From: Desulfoluna butyratoxydans
GTDB lineage: Bacteria > Desulfobacterota > Desulfobacteria > Desulfobacterales > Desulfolunaceae
Direction: 5' to 3'
Length of the DNA stretch: 64,000 nucleotides
Assembly (NCBI RefSeq): GCF_900699765.1
Contig: NZ_CAADHO010000007.1
Span: 124,001 to 188,000 of the forward strand
The position numbers and the translations under genes are program-made. Each line of letters opens with the position of its first letter. Positions within the stretch are counted from its first letter, which is position 1. The notes under the pieces were generated by a model, which worked only from the letters and a program-made list of their open reading frames with translations, did no database searches and had not been told where the DNA came from. Below are positions 25,613-35,070 of the stretch, in pieces.

Positions 25613-26989
25613 TTACTTGATGGGCACGCCCAGCTCCACGAGGTCGGCTTTCACCTCCTCGTACATCTTCTGGTAGAACGCCTTGGGGGTGTTGGTGTCC
25701 AGGTCGAAGAGCTCGGGGTAGGTCATGCCCAGGTCCGGGGTGTCCAGGGTGTGCTCGTATTTTTCCAGGAGCTTGACCACGATGGGGCTGGCCTGGGCCC
25801 TGGTGAGCTGGCGGGCCGCGTCGGCCATTTCAGTGTGGAATCTGGCCTCAAGGGGTGTCATGCCGTCCATTTTGACGCCCGCAGCAGGGAAGGGGGTACC
25901 GGTGGTAACCCCGGAGGTGACCCCGGTGAGGATGTAGGCGGCTGACTGGTAGAAGTACTCCTTGGTGCCTGCCCCTGCGGCTGAGTAGCCGGAGTTGTAG
26001 GTGGGCAGGTGGATGTTGCGGGAGATGGCCTGTGAACCGAGGCCCAGACCCCAGAGGAGCGGGCGCGAGGTGGAGATGGCGCCTTTGAGGGTTACCGGGA
26101 AGTTGAGGAAGTACTGGGCGCCCAGCATGCAGGACATCATGGCGTAGGCGGTGACACCCACGGCAATGCCTTCGGGGCCGCCGCAGTAGCCGCCCAAAAG
26201 GGTGCTGGCCTCACCGGCGATGTTGCCGCCGATCTCCTGGAGGAAGCAGATCTTGTTCAGGGTGTCCATCTTCAGCTTGTACTCGGGGTAGAAGGCGCAG
26301 AGCCAGCCGTCGGATGTCCGGGTGCCGCAGTTGGGGTGGCTGGCCGCCAGGGTGCTGACCGGGCCGCCGGAGGCGGGGACCACGTTGAACACGGGGAAAC
26401 CGGGGCGACCGGCATTTTCGGTGGCCTTGCGGGCCAGCTTCATGTTGTGGATGCAGGCCATGACCTCTGAGGGGTGAAAGGGGACGTTGGGGTCGCCCTG
26501 GCCGTCGGGGTCGTTCATCAGGGTGGGGATGGCCATGGAGTCTGCCCGGTCGATGCGGGCATACCCTTCCACCAGCTTGAGGAAGAGGTCGTCGTTGCTG
26601 GTGTAGATGCCGGAACCGATGTGGCACCAGGGTCGGGAGTTTTCATCGGGCTTGCGGCAGCGCCACTCCCTGCGGCTCTCCTTTTCACCGCCGATGCAGC
26701 GGGGGCGGGCCGATTCGCTGATGGCATAGAGGACCTCCTCTTTGGTGAACTTCACCACACGGCCCGTGTCCTGACAGTACATGCCGGCATGGACAAAGAA
26801 CTCAAGGGCAGCCTCGAAGACGCGGTCGGCCAGGTCGTCATCGGACGAGACCGGGTCTTCGGAGTTGTATTTGATGTTGTACTTCTGGGCCATCTGCATC
26901 ATGGCGGGGAAAACAACATTGATGTCGTAATCGTTTTCGTTCATTTCTTCGCCGTTGAGGCATCGTCGGTAGATGTCGATGATTTTCAT
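25613..26989 (-). CDS. MtmB-family (monomethylamine methyltransferase-like) protein without pyrrolysine
   Basis: 458 residues, the same length as archaeal MtmB. Conserved MtmB features include YCQDTGRVVKFTKEEV (residues 71-86), AGRPG at 193-197, GGYCGGPEG, GMTPLEARFHTEMADA and a C terminus ending LVELGVPIK. In MtmB the amber-encoded pyrrolysine 202 lies just after AGRPG. Here that place is occupied by Phe201/Asn202 and the frame contains no TAG. It therefore cannot use pyrrolysine chemistry there, and its substrate may not be methylamine. The start ATG follows GGGAGGAG. Upstream 27022-27210 holds a 62-codon open frame of doubtful reality. Confidence 0.85.
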   Translation of the reverse strand: MKIIDIYRRCLNGEEMNENDYDINVVFPAMMQMAQKYNIKYNSEDPVSSDDDLADRVFEAALEFFVHAGMYCQDTGRVVKFTKEEVLYAISESARPRCIGGEKESRREWRCRKPDENSRPWCHIGSGIYTSNDDLFLKLVEGYARIDRADSMAIPTLMNDPDGQGDPNVPFHPSEVMACIHNMKLARKATENAGRPGFPVFNVVPASGGPVSTLAASHPNCGTRTSDGWLCAFYPEYKLKMDTLNKICFLQEIGGNIAGEASTLLGGYCGGPEGIAVGVTAYAMMSCMLGAQYFLNFPVTLKGAISTSRPLLWGLGLGSQAISRNIHLPTYNSGYSAAGAGTKEYFYQSAAYILTGVTSGVTTGTPFPAAGVKMDGMTPLEARFHTEMADAARQLTRAQASPIVVKLLEKYEHTLDTPDLGMTYPELFDLDTNTPKAFYQKMYEEVKADLVELGVPIK

Positions 26990-27278
26990 GGGCCTGTCTC
27001 CTCCCAGAGAGAGTGTTGAGTCTATCCAGCCGGTGTCCGTACGGCCTGATGTTTACGGCAGTGGACCGCTTCCACTGTCGCATGGTCGTTGCTGGGTGTG
27101 TCCTGTCGAGGTGTCTCCCCTGTTGAATGCGATGGGAGACGGTGCTGACCGCCATTGTGTCGCGGAGTGTCCGGCGCCGCGAAGGCGAAGGGGCTGGCCG
27201 GAGGGTCCATGCCGGGCTCCTTCTCACGTGATGGCGTTGGGTTGCCGCCCCTCGGGGACGGTTTGTTTTTTATGAAGG

Positions 27279-27310
27279 ATTTTATAAAATAATCCTCGTT
27301 TTCTTGTCAA
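27279..27310 (-). promoter_or_regulatory. Promoter with palindrome upstream of the mtmB-like gene
   Basis: On the minus strand, TTGACA (27310-27305) is followed after 17-18 bases by TTATAA/TATAAA. The -10 lies inside the perfect palindrome ATTTTATAAAAT (27279-27290). The leader to the mtmB-like start is about 290 bases. A GCAGTGGA/TCCACTG hairpin lies near 27059-27079. Confidence 0.6.
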
Positions 27311-27457
27311 GCAATTCGTTACTCAAAAGAGATATTTTTTTGTTTTTTAAATTTGGAATTCGAAGCATGCAACTCACCGTATATCAACGGTTTATGTATA
27401 TGAGTAATAGCAATGTAAAAATTGCTGATCCGTTGATCTTTCTTTGCTTGTTGTGGG

Positions 27458-27489
27458 GATATTGGGGGCCCTCAAGGGCCCCCAATATC
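27458..27489 (-). terminator. Hairpin after the mttB-like gene
   Basis: A perfect 14-bp stem (GATATTGGGGGCCC / GGGCCCCCAATATC) with a 4-base loop, no T run. It probably separates the mttB transcript from the mtmB promoter. Confidence 0.6.
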
Positions 27490-27584
27490 GTCAGCCGTCG
27501 GGGTGTCCTGCCCTCCGGTGTCGGGGTGGCCAACACCGGGGGCTCGATAGTGGGCATGGGTGCTGCCCGTTGCCGACGGGCTCC

Positions 27585-29021
27585 CTATGCTTCGCTGAGC
27601 TTGCCCTCCACAAAGGCGTTGACCGCCTTTTCCCGGTCTGCGTCCAGGAGGCTTTCCGGGGCCTCGGCAAGGAGTTTTTCCCAGCGTTCACGGGCCATGG
27701 TACTGAAATCCTTGGCGCCGGCGTCGGCCCAGTTCTGGTAGGCCTCCTGGGTGGAAACCGTGGGGCGCCAGGTGTTTCGAAAGTTTGTCACGGTGGTGGG
27801 CTCCATGAAGTAGGTGCCCCTCGGGCCCGCATGGACGATCTCCGAGACCGTGGTGTCCTTGTCCCACTCCCTGAGGCCCTCCAGGAGGCGGAGGACCCTG
27901 GAAAAGGCCTCCTCTCCGAGCATGATTTTTTCAAAGGAGGTGGCGTTCAGGGAGTCCAGGGATCCGAAGCAGCCGTGGATCCAGTGGGCACCGGCCATGA
28001 CGGCGTGAATGAGGGTCTGCATGGTCTCCATGCCTGCCTGGGCGTCCACCACCTTGGCGTCGGTGATGCCTGCCATGATGCGCACGGGGATCTTGTAGCG
28101 CTCCACGGCCATCTGGATGCTGAGGCCGTTGATCATGTTGGCTTCCGGAGACCCGTTGGCGTAGAGTCCGGACTTCATGTCCGGTCGGCAGGACGCAGGG
28201 CCCATGATGTAGGGGGTGCCGGGGTTCACGAGCTGGAGCAGGACGTTGCCGGCCAGCATCTCGGCGTTTTGCATGACCGCCGCGCCCATGATGCTCATGG
28301 GGGCGGAGATGCCGCTCATGGCGCAGGTCAGGGTGCAGATGGCCTGCTTTTTCCTGGCGTGCTCGATCATGGTCTGCAGGGGAAAGGCGGCGTAGGTGAG
28401 GGGGCTTACCGGGTTGATGCTGGCAAACATGCAGGTGTGGGTGTCCAGGTAACCCTTTTCTCCCTTGGCGATTTCAAAGAGTTCAAAGTACTCCCGGACC
28501 TCTTCGGTGGTTCCCACAAAGCTGCGAAGGGGCTTGTCCGTGTGCCGGACCATTTCCCGGAAGACGTGCAGGTGGGGCTTTTTCTCGGGAATGTCCGCCG
28601 GTTCCACGGGCCACCCGCCCCCGATATCACAGATGTCGCTGGACTGAATGAGGGTGAAGAATTTGGTCAGGTCGTCCATGGTGCAGTCGCGGTAGCCGGT
28701 CTTGATGTCGTGGATGCGCACCGCACCGAAGCTGGGGTCGGTGTGGGGGCGGGTCTGGCCTTCACCCACCAGGAAGGATTTCTCTTCGTTGCGGCCGTGA
28801 AACATAAAGGAGCTGGGGGCCTGGTCGATGGTCTTTTCAAGGATGGCGCGGGGGATCTTGATGCGCCATCCGTCCACCTCGCATCCCCCGTCCTTCATGA
28901 TCTGGCGGGCGGTTTCATCTTCAAAGTCCACGCCGCAGGTCTCAAGGACCTCCACGGTGGCTTCGTGGATCTGGTCGAGCATCTCATCGTCCGCAAGTCT
29001 GAATCTGTTGGATTTCAGCAT
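27585..29021 (-). CDS. MttB-superfamily methyltransferase, non-pyrrolysine type
   Basis: 478 residues of the trimethylamine methyltransferase-like superfamily, with the N-terminal DEMLDQIHEATVEVLETCGVDFED segment and a long TIM-barrel body. No amber codon interrupts the frame; the gene itself stops with TAG. Known non-Pyl members (MtgB, MtpB, MtcB, MtyB) demethylate quaternary amines such as glycine betaine or carnitine and pass the methyl group to a corrinoid protein. Its substrate is unknown; the adjacent TRAP binding protein and sulfonate genes suggest a methylated amine or sulfonate. Confidence 0.9.
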   Translation of the reverse strand: MLKSNRFRLADDEMLDQIHEATVEVLETCGVDFEDETARQIMKDGGCEVDGWRIKIPRAILEKTIDQAPSSFMFHGRNEEKSFLVGEGQTRPHTDPSFGAVRIHDIKTGYRDCTMDDLTKFFTLIQSSDICDIGGGWPVEPADIPEKKPHLHVFREMVRHTDKPLRSFVGTTEEVREYFELFEIAKGEKGYLDTHTCMFASINPVSPLTYAAFPLQTMIEHARKKQAICTLTCAMSGISAPMSIMGAAVMQNAEMLAGNVLLQLVNPGTPYIMGPASCRPDMKSGLYANGSPEANMINGLSIQMAVERYKIPVRIMAGITDAKVVDAQAGMETMQTLIHAVMAGAHWIHGCFGSLDSLNATSFEKIMLGEEAFSRVLRLLEGLREWDKDTTVSEIVHAGPRGTYFMEPTTVTNFRNTWRPTVSTQEAYQNWADAGAKDFSTMARERWEKLLAEAPESLLDADREKAVNAFVEGKLSEA

Positions 29022-29605
29022 TTAAAAACAACCTCCTCCTCAAGTGGTGCGCGGGGTGTTTCAGCCTTCTGGGGCGTTGTCGCCATTGCCGCGCTGATGA
29101 ACGTCTTTTTTATAAAAGTTCGCAGTCGGATCCAGGCTGCGGGAACCACCGGCTTCGTTGGCGGTCTGTTCCTTACTCCTGCTGGCTCCGGTTCATCCGA
29201 AAGGGTCTTCCCGGTGGTGCGTATGGGGGGAGTTGAAAAGTTTCGAAGTTTTACTACAAACTCGAATCTGTCTCCCATGGTCGCCGTGGCTCGCTGGATG
29301 GGCTGCGCCGGCCCTGTGTTGCTCTGATCGGGGGTCGACGCTCGTTTTTTCCAGTGTTTACGTGCCTTCGGCCGGTTGCTGCCGCCGGGATGACCGAAGC
29401 CCTCTCTTTTCCTTTATGACGGGCTCGGCGTTCCCTTGGTGTTTGACTATTTTATATGAGCAACAACCATGCCAGAAATGGGTGTTCGAACATCTTGGCG
29501 ACAATGGAAAAAGAGGAAAGGGCCAAGGGGGCTCAACGGCGGATAAAAGGGGCTTCGGGTGCAGGGTGGGACAAGGCGCATCCGCTTCGGGGGACGTATG
29601 AAAGG
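29022..29605. other. Leader region of the mttB-like gene
   Basis: About 580 bases between dctP1 and mttB. It holds the palindrome TTTTATAAAA at 29108-29117, roughly 90 bases upstream of the start, and TTCGAA at 29242 and 29485. I see no supported gene; an 87-codon minus-strand frame ending at 29015 overlaps the mttB start and lacks support. Confidence 0.5.
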
Positions 29606-29653
29606 GGGAGGAGAAAAAAAGGGAGGGGGGAGATGGGCTCTCCCCCCTGTGGT
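29606..29653 (-). terminator. Terminator after dctP1
   Basis: On the minus strand GGGGGGAGA/TCTCCCCCC forms a stem, followed by TCCC and seven T residues. A GTGCGGC/GCCGCAC hairpin lies just upstream, nearer to the gene. Confidence 0.75.
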
Positions 29654-29722
29654 CAGGATGGGTTGTGCGGCAGGAGGGCGGCCTTGCGGGCAAGGCCCCG
29701 GCCGCACATCATCTTCAGTGGG

Positions 29723-30718
29723 TTACTTTTTTCCGAGGGCCTTGAGGACCATGTCCAGGTTCTCTTTGCCGCCGATGAAATCGTAGTACTCGGGCCATAC
29801 GTTTTCCATGGCCAGTTTTTTCCACTGGGCTTCGTCTTCGAGGGTGCTGACTTCAACACCGCCTTTGATCATGCCCTCTTTGGCATTGGCTGCTTCGAGG
29901 ATCTGGTAGGCGATCCAGTACTGCTGGGTTTCCTGGGCCGCACGGGCGATAAGCTCTTTGGTTTTGGCGTCCCACTTCTTCCAGGTGCGCTCTCCCACGA
30001 GCATGGGCTGGAGGGAGTACTGGTAGTGCACCTCGGTCAGGTAGCTTTGAACTTCGTGGAACTTGGAGGTGTAGTTAACGATGTAAGGGTTGTCCTGGCC
30101 GTCAACAACGCCCTGCTGCAGGGCGGTGAAGGTTTCAGACCAGGCCATGGGAACAGGGTTGGCTCCCCAGGACTTGTAGGTGGCCATGAGGATTTTGTTC
30201 TGGGGAATTCGAATCTTCATCCCCTTGATGTCCGCGAGCTTCTTGACGGGCTGCTTGGAGTTGGTGATGAAACGGAAGTTGGAATATCCCCAGTGCAGGA
30301 TGCGGAATCCGCCTTTTTTGGTACACAGTTCGTTCCAGTGGGTGGCAAGGCCGCCGGTGGTTGCCTTGATGGCATCGTAGTGGTTCTCGATGAGGTACGG
30401 CATGGTCAGGGTGCCGAGCTCTTTGACAAAGGGTACGGCGTTGCCGATACCCACATAGCAGAGGTCAAGGGTCCCGCGACGGACGTTCTGAAGCATTTCG
30501 GTTTCCGTGCCGAGCTGGCCCCCCGGAAAAAGCTGCACTTCAATTTCACCATTGGACTCAGACTCCACCGCCTGCTTAAAGAACCGGGCACCGTACCCCT
30601 GGTCCGAATCCGGGGCATCACCCATGCCGACCCGGATAACCTGTTTGGCGGATGCACCCTGTGCGGTCATGACCATGGCGAATACTGCGATGGCAGCGAT
30701 ACATAATTTCCTGAACAT
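29723..30718 (-). CDS. dctP: TRAP transporter substrate-binding protein DctP, orphan copy
   Basis: 331 residues. A signal peptide ends at GASAKQ. The body is a DctP fold with GTETEMLQNVRRGTLDL, KIRIPQNK and AWSETFTALQQGVVDGQDNP. It is about three quarters identical to the DctP at 39529, including the ribosome-site sequence, but has no DctQ/DctM partner of its own. The nearest membrane pair is in the sulfonate operon, so it may feed that permease with a related ligand. ATG 30718 is chosen; the GTG just before it is too close to AGGAGG. Confidence 0.92.
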   Translation of the reverse strand: MFRKLCIAAIAVFAMVMTAQGASAKQVIRVGMGDAPDSDQGYGARFFKQAVESESNGEIEVQLFPGGQLGTETEMLQNVRRGTLDLCYVGIGNAVPFVKELGTLTMPYLIENHYDAIKATTGGLATHWNELCTKKGGFRILHWGYSNFRFITNSKQPVKKLADIKGMKIRIPQNKILMATYKSWGANPVPMAWSETFTALQQGVVDGQDNPYIVNYTSKFHEVQSYLTEVHYQYSLQPMLVGERTWKKWDAKTKELIARAAQETQQYWIAYQILEAANAKEGMIKGGVEVSTLEDEAQWKKLAMENVWPEYYDFIGGKENLDMVLKALGKK

Positions 30719-30904
30719 CACTTCCTCCTAACGTAGTTGTTGACTCATTGCCTTACCGGGGAACCGGCTGATTCCAGGCACCTCATTCACGCATCTTGCC
30801 TGGGTGCGTGCCGGGGAGTCCGGACTTCCGGAAAAAGGCCTCCTGTCCCTGGAATGCCAGGGACGTCTTCCCGTGCGGGCCAGCCCCGCACACAGGAAGG
30901 GTAG

Positions 30905-30990
30905 AAAAAGTTCAGAAAGCTGAACAGCCGGATTCGAAGATCGTTTTGTGGTGGCGTGCATCACGGGCAGTGTGGATGCAGCAAAACGAT
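30905..30990 (-). promoter_or_regulatory. Structured leader with intrinsic terminator upstream of dctP1
   Basis: On the minus strand ATCGTTTTG (30990-30982) pairs with CAAAACGAT (30948-30940), enclosing a TGCATC/GATGCA stem. Then GTTCAG-CTTT-CTGAAC plus TTTTT forms a small intrinsic terminator at 30925-30905. It lies about 190 bases before the dctP1 start, so it could be an attenuator, or the end of a small RNA. Confidence 0.45.
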
Positions 30991-31763
30991 GGCGAATCGG
31001 GCTGGCGTGCCAACCGAACCTGACCATCAGCGCCTGCGTGCGTTGAATCTTCGTTGAGTGCGCCGCAAGCGAAAGGGCCGTTGCCGGAAGGTGAATGGCC
31101 CGGCGTCCTTCTGAATGGATAGCCTGATAATGAGCAATATCCGTACCAGGGGAACATTATTTGTCCATCGTACGGGTGTGTCGGGTGAGGTCGGGTTTGA
31201 CAGTTCCCGGCCACGGTCATGGGAGGCGACGGTGAATATGAGGCAAAACAGGGTTTCGGGCGCAGCGTACCTCGTGGGCCGGGTGGTGAGGAGGGGCCAT
31301 GGGCGCGCGGGTTTTCTAAATCTGCCCCCAGGCCGGGTTAAGGATCGGTAATCCTTGATGTAGCAATTCTTCTACTATTTCGAAACACCCCTATGTTCAT
31401 TTTGAAACCCGGTGGCTTTCCGGGGGAGGAAATGCTGGGAACCCATGGCGGGGGAGGTGCCCGGTGTGTTTTGCGTGCCGTTTTTTGTCATGGGGTGAGC
31501 CGCATGGCAGTGACGGGTTTCGGGCTGGGAAGGAAACAAGAAACCCGGCCTCCTGGAAGGGGCCGGGTTTGCTCAGCGGGTCGCGCTTGGTGTGCATTGG
31601 AAGATGGGGGTGTGTGCACCGGGGGAACTTAAGGGCCATGCCAAGAATAAACTATACATGACGGGATCATCCCATAAGTCCTCAGCATGATTTTTTGATC
31701 GCTGCTTCGACACATACCGAATTTGAGGCGGAGTATCGTTATGTATTATTTTAGGGCATAGCC
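30991..31763. other. Long intergenic region upstream of dctP1
   Basis: About 770 bases with no supported gene. It contains TATTTCGAAACACCCCTA at 31376-31393, which recurs with one change, inverted, at 35438-35455. An ACCCGGC...GCCGGGT inverted repeat lies at about 31540-31570. AT-rich sequence at 31640-31760 precedes the RACE gene end. Confidence 0.5.
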
Positions 31764-33509
31764 CTAATCCTCGACAAAGACCATGCGGTTCATGTACTCG
31801 CCGCTGAATCCCTTGTGTGCCGACAGCTCGATGTGACGGGTGTTTTTTCGGATGGCATCGGCTGTCTCAACGGCCCTGGCTTCGGTGACATAGCGAAGGG
31901 CGCCGAAGGAGGCCGCGTTGCCCAGCACCGATATTTTGTTGAGGAGCCCGTGGGGGATCATGCCGATGCGCGCGGCGCTCTCCGGGTGGATGGCCGACCC
32001 GAAGCCGCCGGCCAGGTAGAGGGTATCGATGTCTTCGCAGGTGATGCCCGCCTCCTGCATGAGAATCTCGATGCCGGCCCGGAGCGCGGCCTTGGCCAGC
32101 TGAACCTCCCGGATGTCTCTCTGGGTGAGGGCCACCTCCGGGGTGAGGTGAAGGCGGATTTCGTTTTTCTCTCCGTCAATGCTATCGGCCAGGGGGCCTG
32201 TTGCCTGAAGTCGTCCCGTGGGGTCCATGGCGCCTTCCTCCAGGAGCAGGGCGATGGTGTCGATGACACCGGAGCCACAGATCCCTGTGGCTTTGCGGTC
32301 GTCAATGACGGTGACCCCGACGCCCTGGTCGGTTTTGAACGCCGAGTCGATGGCGCCGGGCTGGCCCGGCATGCCGCAGCTTAAGTTGGCACCTTCAAAA
32401 CAGGGCCCGGCCGCAGCGGAGCAGGCATAGCAGATGCCGTTGGCGTAAAGGACCGTTTCTGCGTTGGTACCGATGTCGGCCAGCAGGAAGGTCTTTTCCT
32501 TGCCAATGGCCCCGGTGGCCAGAAGGGAGGCGACGATGTCGGCCCCGATATAGGCGGAAACCCCCGGAAGGAGGAAGGCACGGCCGTCGGAGAGGATGCC
32601 CAGGTCCCGGGCGGGCATGTGCATCCCGTTTAAGGTGGCGGGGATAAAGGGGGCCTTGCTGATGAACTCCGGGGAGATGCCGCAGAGCAGGTGCATCATG
32701 GTGGTGTTGCCTGCCAGGGCGATGAGGCTGACGTCCCTGACGCCTGCCCCGGAAAGGAGTCCTGCCAAAAGGGTGTTGAGCTGGTCTGTAACGGCGGTGG
32801 TGAGGGGCTCGGTGCCGTGTTCCATGCTGTACTGGATGCGGGTCATCACATCGGCGCCGAAGGGGGCCTGGGCATTGTGGGATCCGCTGACACCCACGGT
32901 GCTTCCGGTGTTCAGGTCCACGAGCATGGCCGCAACCGTGGTGGTTCCGATATCCACGATGAGGCCCAGGTGACTCTCTTCGTCGCTGACGCCCACCAGG
33001 GTCTCGCCGTGGAGGACGGCCTGTCCGGCGAACCCGTGGCGGCGGAGAAAATCAGGGAGTGTGCACAGCTGGGCCAGGGGCAGGGCGTGGGCCTTGGCGC
33101 CTGCGGCGGCCATGAGGCGGTCCAGGTCCGGGGACTGATCCAGGATGGCCGGGGCCTCTGCCTGGAACGGGCGCTTGGTCAGGACGGGCACATGGTCGTA
33201 GCTTTCCGTTCGAAAGCGGGTCAGGACCTTGAGGTTCTGTCGGTCCGCAACGGTGATGTGCATGCCCTCTTCGGGCCAGGTGTAGCAGGCAAGGCGGATA
33301 CCGGCCTCCAGCTCCATGGGCGTTAAGAGGCTTCGCTCTTCGTCCGTGGGGTCGGTGTGGCAGATGATCTTGCACTTTCCGCATTTGCCGATGCCGCAAG
33401 GGGCCACGATGAGCCGGGCTTCCCGCAGGGCTGCGACAAGGGGTTTGTCTTCGGGGACCTCAAGGGCGGTCTCTTTTTTATCGTGGGTGACGGTGATGGT
33501 AACGGTCAT
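31764..33509 (-). CDS. RACE protein: reductive activator of corrinoid methyltransferases (RamA-like)
   Basis: 581 residues. An N-terminal plant-type [2Fe-2S] domain has Cys38, Cys43, Cys46 and Cys75 (CGIGKCGKC, then LACYT). A linker and a large ASKHA ATPase follow (GLIVDIGTTTVAAML, LLADIGTNAETVL, LYLAGGFGSAIHPE). Such proteins use ATP to drive low-potential electrons onto Co(II), reactivating oxidised corrinoid proteins. The start at 33509 removes an unlikely proline-rich extension; AGGAA precedes it. It sits between dctP1 and the UroD-type gene and ends in TAG. Confidence 0.92.
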   Translation of the reverse strand: MTVTITVTHDKKETALEVPEDKPLVAALREARLIVAPCGIGKCGKCKIICHTDPTDEERSLLTPMELEAGIRLACYTWPEEGMHITVADRQNLKVLTRFRTESYDHVPVLTKRPFQAEAPAILDQSPDLDRLMAAAGAKAHALPLAQLCTLPDFLRRHGFAGQAVLHGETLVGVSDEESHLGLIVDIGTTTVAAMLVDLNTGSTVGVSGSHNAQAPFGADVMTRIQYSMEHGTEPLTTAVTDQLNTLLAGLLSGAGVRDVSLIALAGNTTMMHLLCGISPEFISKAPFIPATLNGMHMPARDLGILSDGRAFLLPGVSAYIGADIVASLLATGAIGKEKTFLLADIGTNAETVLYANGICYACSAAAGPCFEGANLSCGMPGQPGAIDSAFKTDQGVGVTVIDDRKATGICGSGVIDTIALLLEEGAMDPTGRLQATGPLADSIDGEKNEIRLHLTPEVALTQRDIREVQLAKAALRAGIEILMQEAGITCEDIDTLYLAGGFGSAIHPESAARIGMIPHGLLNKISVLGNAASFGALRYVTEARAVETADAIRKNTRHIELSAHKGFSGEYMNRMVFVED

Positions 33510-33723
33510 GGTCGTATTCCTGGGGACACAAGGTCCTTGGGCGGGATTCTCGGTCGGAAACGGCCACGGTGGAGAGGGTGTGGGGCTTGGGATGGAGAAT
33601 GCCCTTGCGTTGTGCGGGTGGTGCGGGGCTTCGGGCTTTTCCGGTGCGCCACCCGTCGGTCGGTTTAAGCGAAACAATCGCGGTCGCCGCAGGAGGCGCA
33701 TGGCCTCCCGCGGCGTGGTCAGG

Positions 33724-35070
33724 TTACTTCATAGCTGCCTTGATTTCAGCGGTCAAGGTCTCGCTGGTGGGAATCAGGGAGATGTGCTTGATTTCGCCGT
33801 GAACGAGCATGGCCGGTGCGTTGGCCAAACCGATCTTGCTCATGAACGCCACGTTTTCAGGATACATGATGGAGCGCTCCACCACCTTGACCTTGTCACC
33901 GAAGGGGGCGGCGGCGGCGTTGGCGGATGCCACCATGTACCCGCAGGCGGCGCAGGTCTGGGAATCGATGGTGACCACCTCGATGAGGACGTGGTCCAGG
34001 CTGTCGTAGTCGGGCAGCTCGACTTCCGGGAGTTCGTCTTTTTTGATGTAGGTGGAAAGGGCCTTGCGCACCGCCTCTTTGTTGTGGACAGCCATGCCCA
34101 CGCCCACGATGTTCTCCGGGGGAACGCCAAAGGGCATGTCGCAGCCCGGGGCGAGGATGAAGTCTTTGGTGCCCAGGGCGTCCATGAGGTCGATGGCGGC
34201 CTGCTGGTTGTCCTGCTGGGTGCCGAAGAGCATGGTGATTGTGAGCTGAAGGTTGCCGGAGATGAGGATGCCGTGTTCGTCGGTGACCTTCTTGGCCTCC
34301 ACGATGTCCACGTTCTCATCGATGGCAACCGCGTCCGGGCAGGTCTTGCACATGGCCGGGATGTTTTTGGTGGCATCGCCGCAGACAAAGAAGCTGGAGG
34401 GAACCTGGCGTTCGCGGACCTTGGCAAAGAAGGCGGAAAAGGGCTCGGTCAGGTACTGCTCAAAGGAGGCCGGAGAGATCTGGGAGACCAGGGGGTCTAC
34501 GGCGCCGATGACATCGCATCCCGCGTCCATGAGAAAGCCCGCGTATTCGCTGACCACCTCTTCACAGTAGTTGATGAGCTCTTTGACCTTTTCGGGCTGG
34601 TCGTACATGTCCATGAAGATGTTGGTGCCCCGAAGGTGGGAGGCCAGGGTGAAGGGGCCGCAGACCAGGCCGTAGAGGGCGATGTTGGGCTTGGCTTCCT
34701 TGAGGCGCCTGGTGGCCTCCATAATGATGGGGATGCGGCCGTCTTCTTTGGTCAGGCGCTGTGTGGGGACGGTAAAATCGTTTGCAAGGGGATGGCTGCA
34801 GACCGTGGGAGGGGTGTTGGGGTACCACTTGAGGTCGCATCCGAGGATCTCGGCTTCCACCTGCAGGTCAAACATCACGGGCAGTCCGTCCGGTGCGTAT
34901 TGCGCTTCAGCTTCCAGAAGGCATTCGACCAGTTTGTCGACATCTTTGAAAATTTCATCGGCAGCATACCCTTTGAGGTTTGCGATCTGGGCCCCTGTGT
35001 AAGGGACCCAGGGTGTGCGGGGAACCTCTTCGTGGTTGAGTGCTTTTAAGATGAGAGATTTGCCGTCCAT
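33724..35070 (-). CDS. Uroporphyrinogen decarboxylase-family methylcorrinoid methyltransferase (MtbA/MtgA-like) fused to a thioredoxin-like domain
   Basis: 448 residues. Residues 1-350 are a UroD-fold barrel like MtaA/MtbA/MtgA, which move methyl from a corrinoid protein to coenzyme M or tetrahydrofolate. Of the family's HxC...C zinc site, Cys230 and Cys310 remain but the histidine position is Phe228 (FVCGDA). Residues ~360-448 look like a small thioredoxin fold with the redox pair Cys373-Ala-Ala-Cys376. In a sulfate reducer the acceptor is most likely tetrahydrofolate (inference). It is divergent from hpsN2. Confidence 0.88.
   Translation of the reverse strand: MDGKSLILKALNHEEVPRTPWVPYTGAQIANLKGYAADEIFKDVDKLVECLLEAEAQYAPDGLPVMFDLQVEAEILGCDLKWYPNTPPTVCSHPLANDFTVPTQRLTKEDGRIPIIMEATRRLKEAKPNIALYGLVCGPFTLASHLRGTNIFMDMYDQPEKVKELINYCEEVVSEYAGFLMDAGCDVIGAVDPLVSQISPASFEQYLTEPFSAFFAKVRERQVPSSFFVCGDATKNIPAMCKTCPDAVAIDENVDIVEAKKVTDEHGILISGNLQLTITMLFGTQQDNQQAAIDLMDALGTKDFILAPGCDMPFGVPPENIVGVGMAVHNKEAVRKALSTYIKKDELPEVELPDYDSLDHVLIEVVTIDSQTCAACGYMVASANAAAAPFGDKVKVVERSIMYPENVAFMSKIGLANAPAMLVHGEIKHISLIPTSETLTAEIKAAMK

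Noticed and set aside
26990-27280. Cobalamin riboswitch or a 62-codon leader gene (27022-27210) before the mtmB-like gene
   Set aside because: No B12-box pattern was found. The small frame has a fair ribosome site but a proline/histidine-rich product with no recognisable pattern.
25613-29021. In-frame amber (pyrrolysine) codons in the MtmB- and MttB-like genes
   Set aside because: Both frames are uninterrupted and the mttB-like gene ends with TAG as a normal stop.
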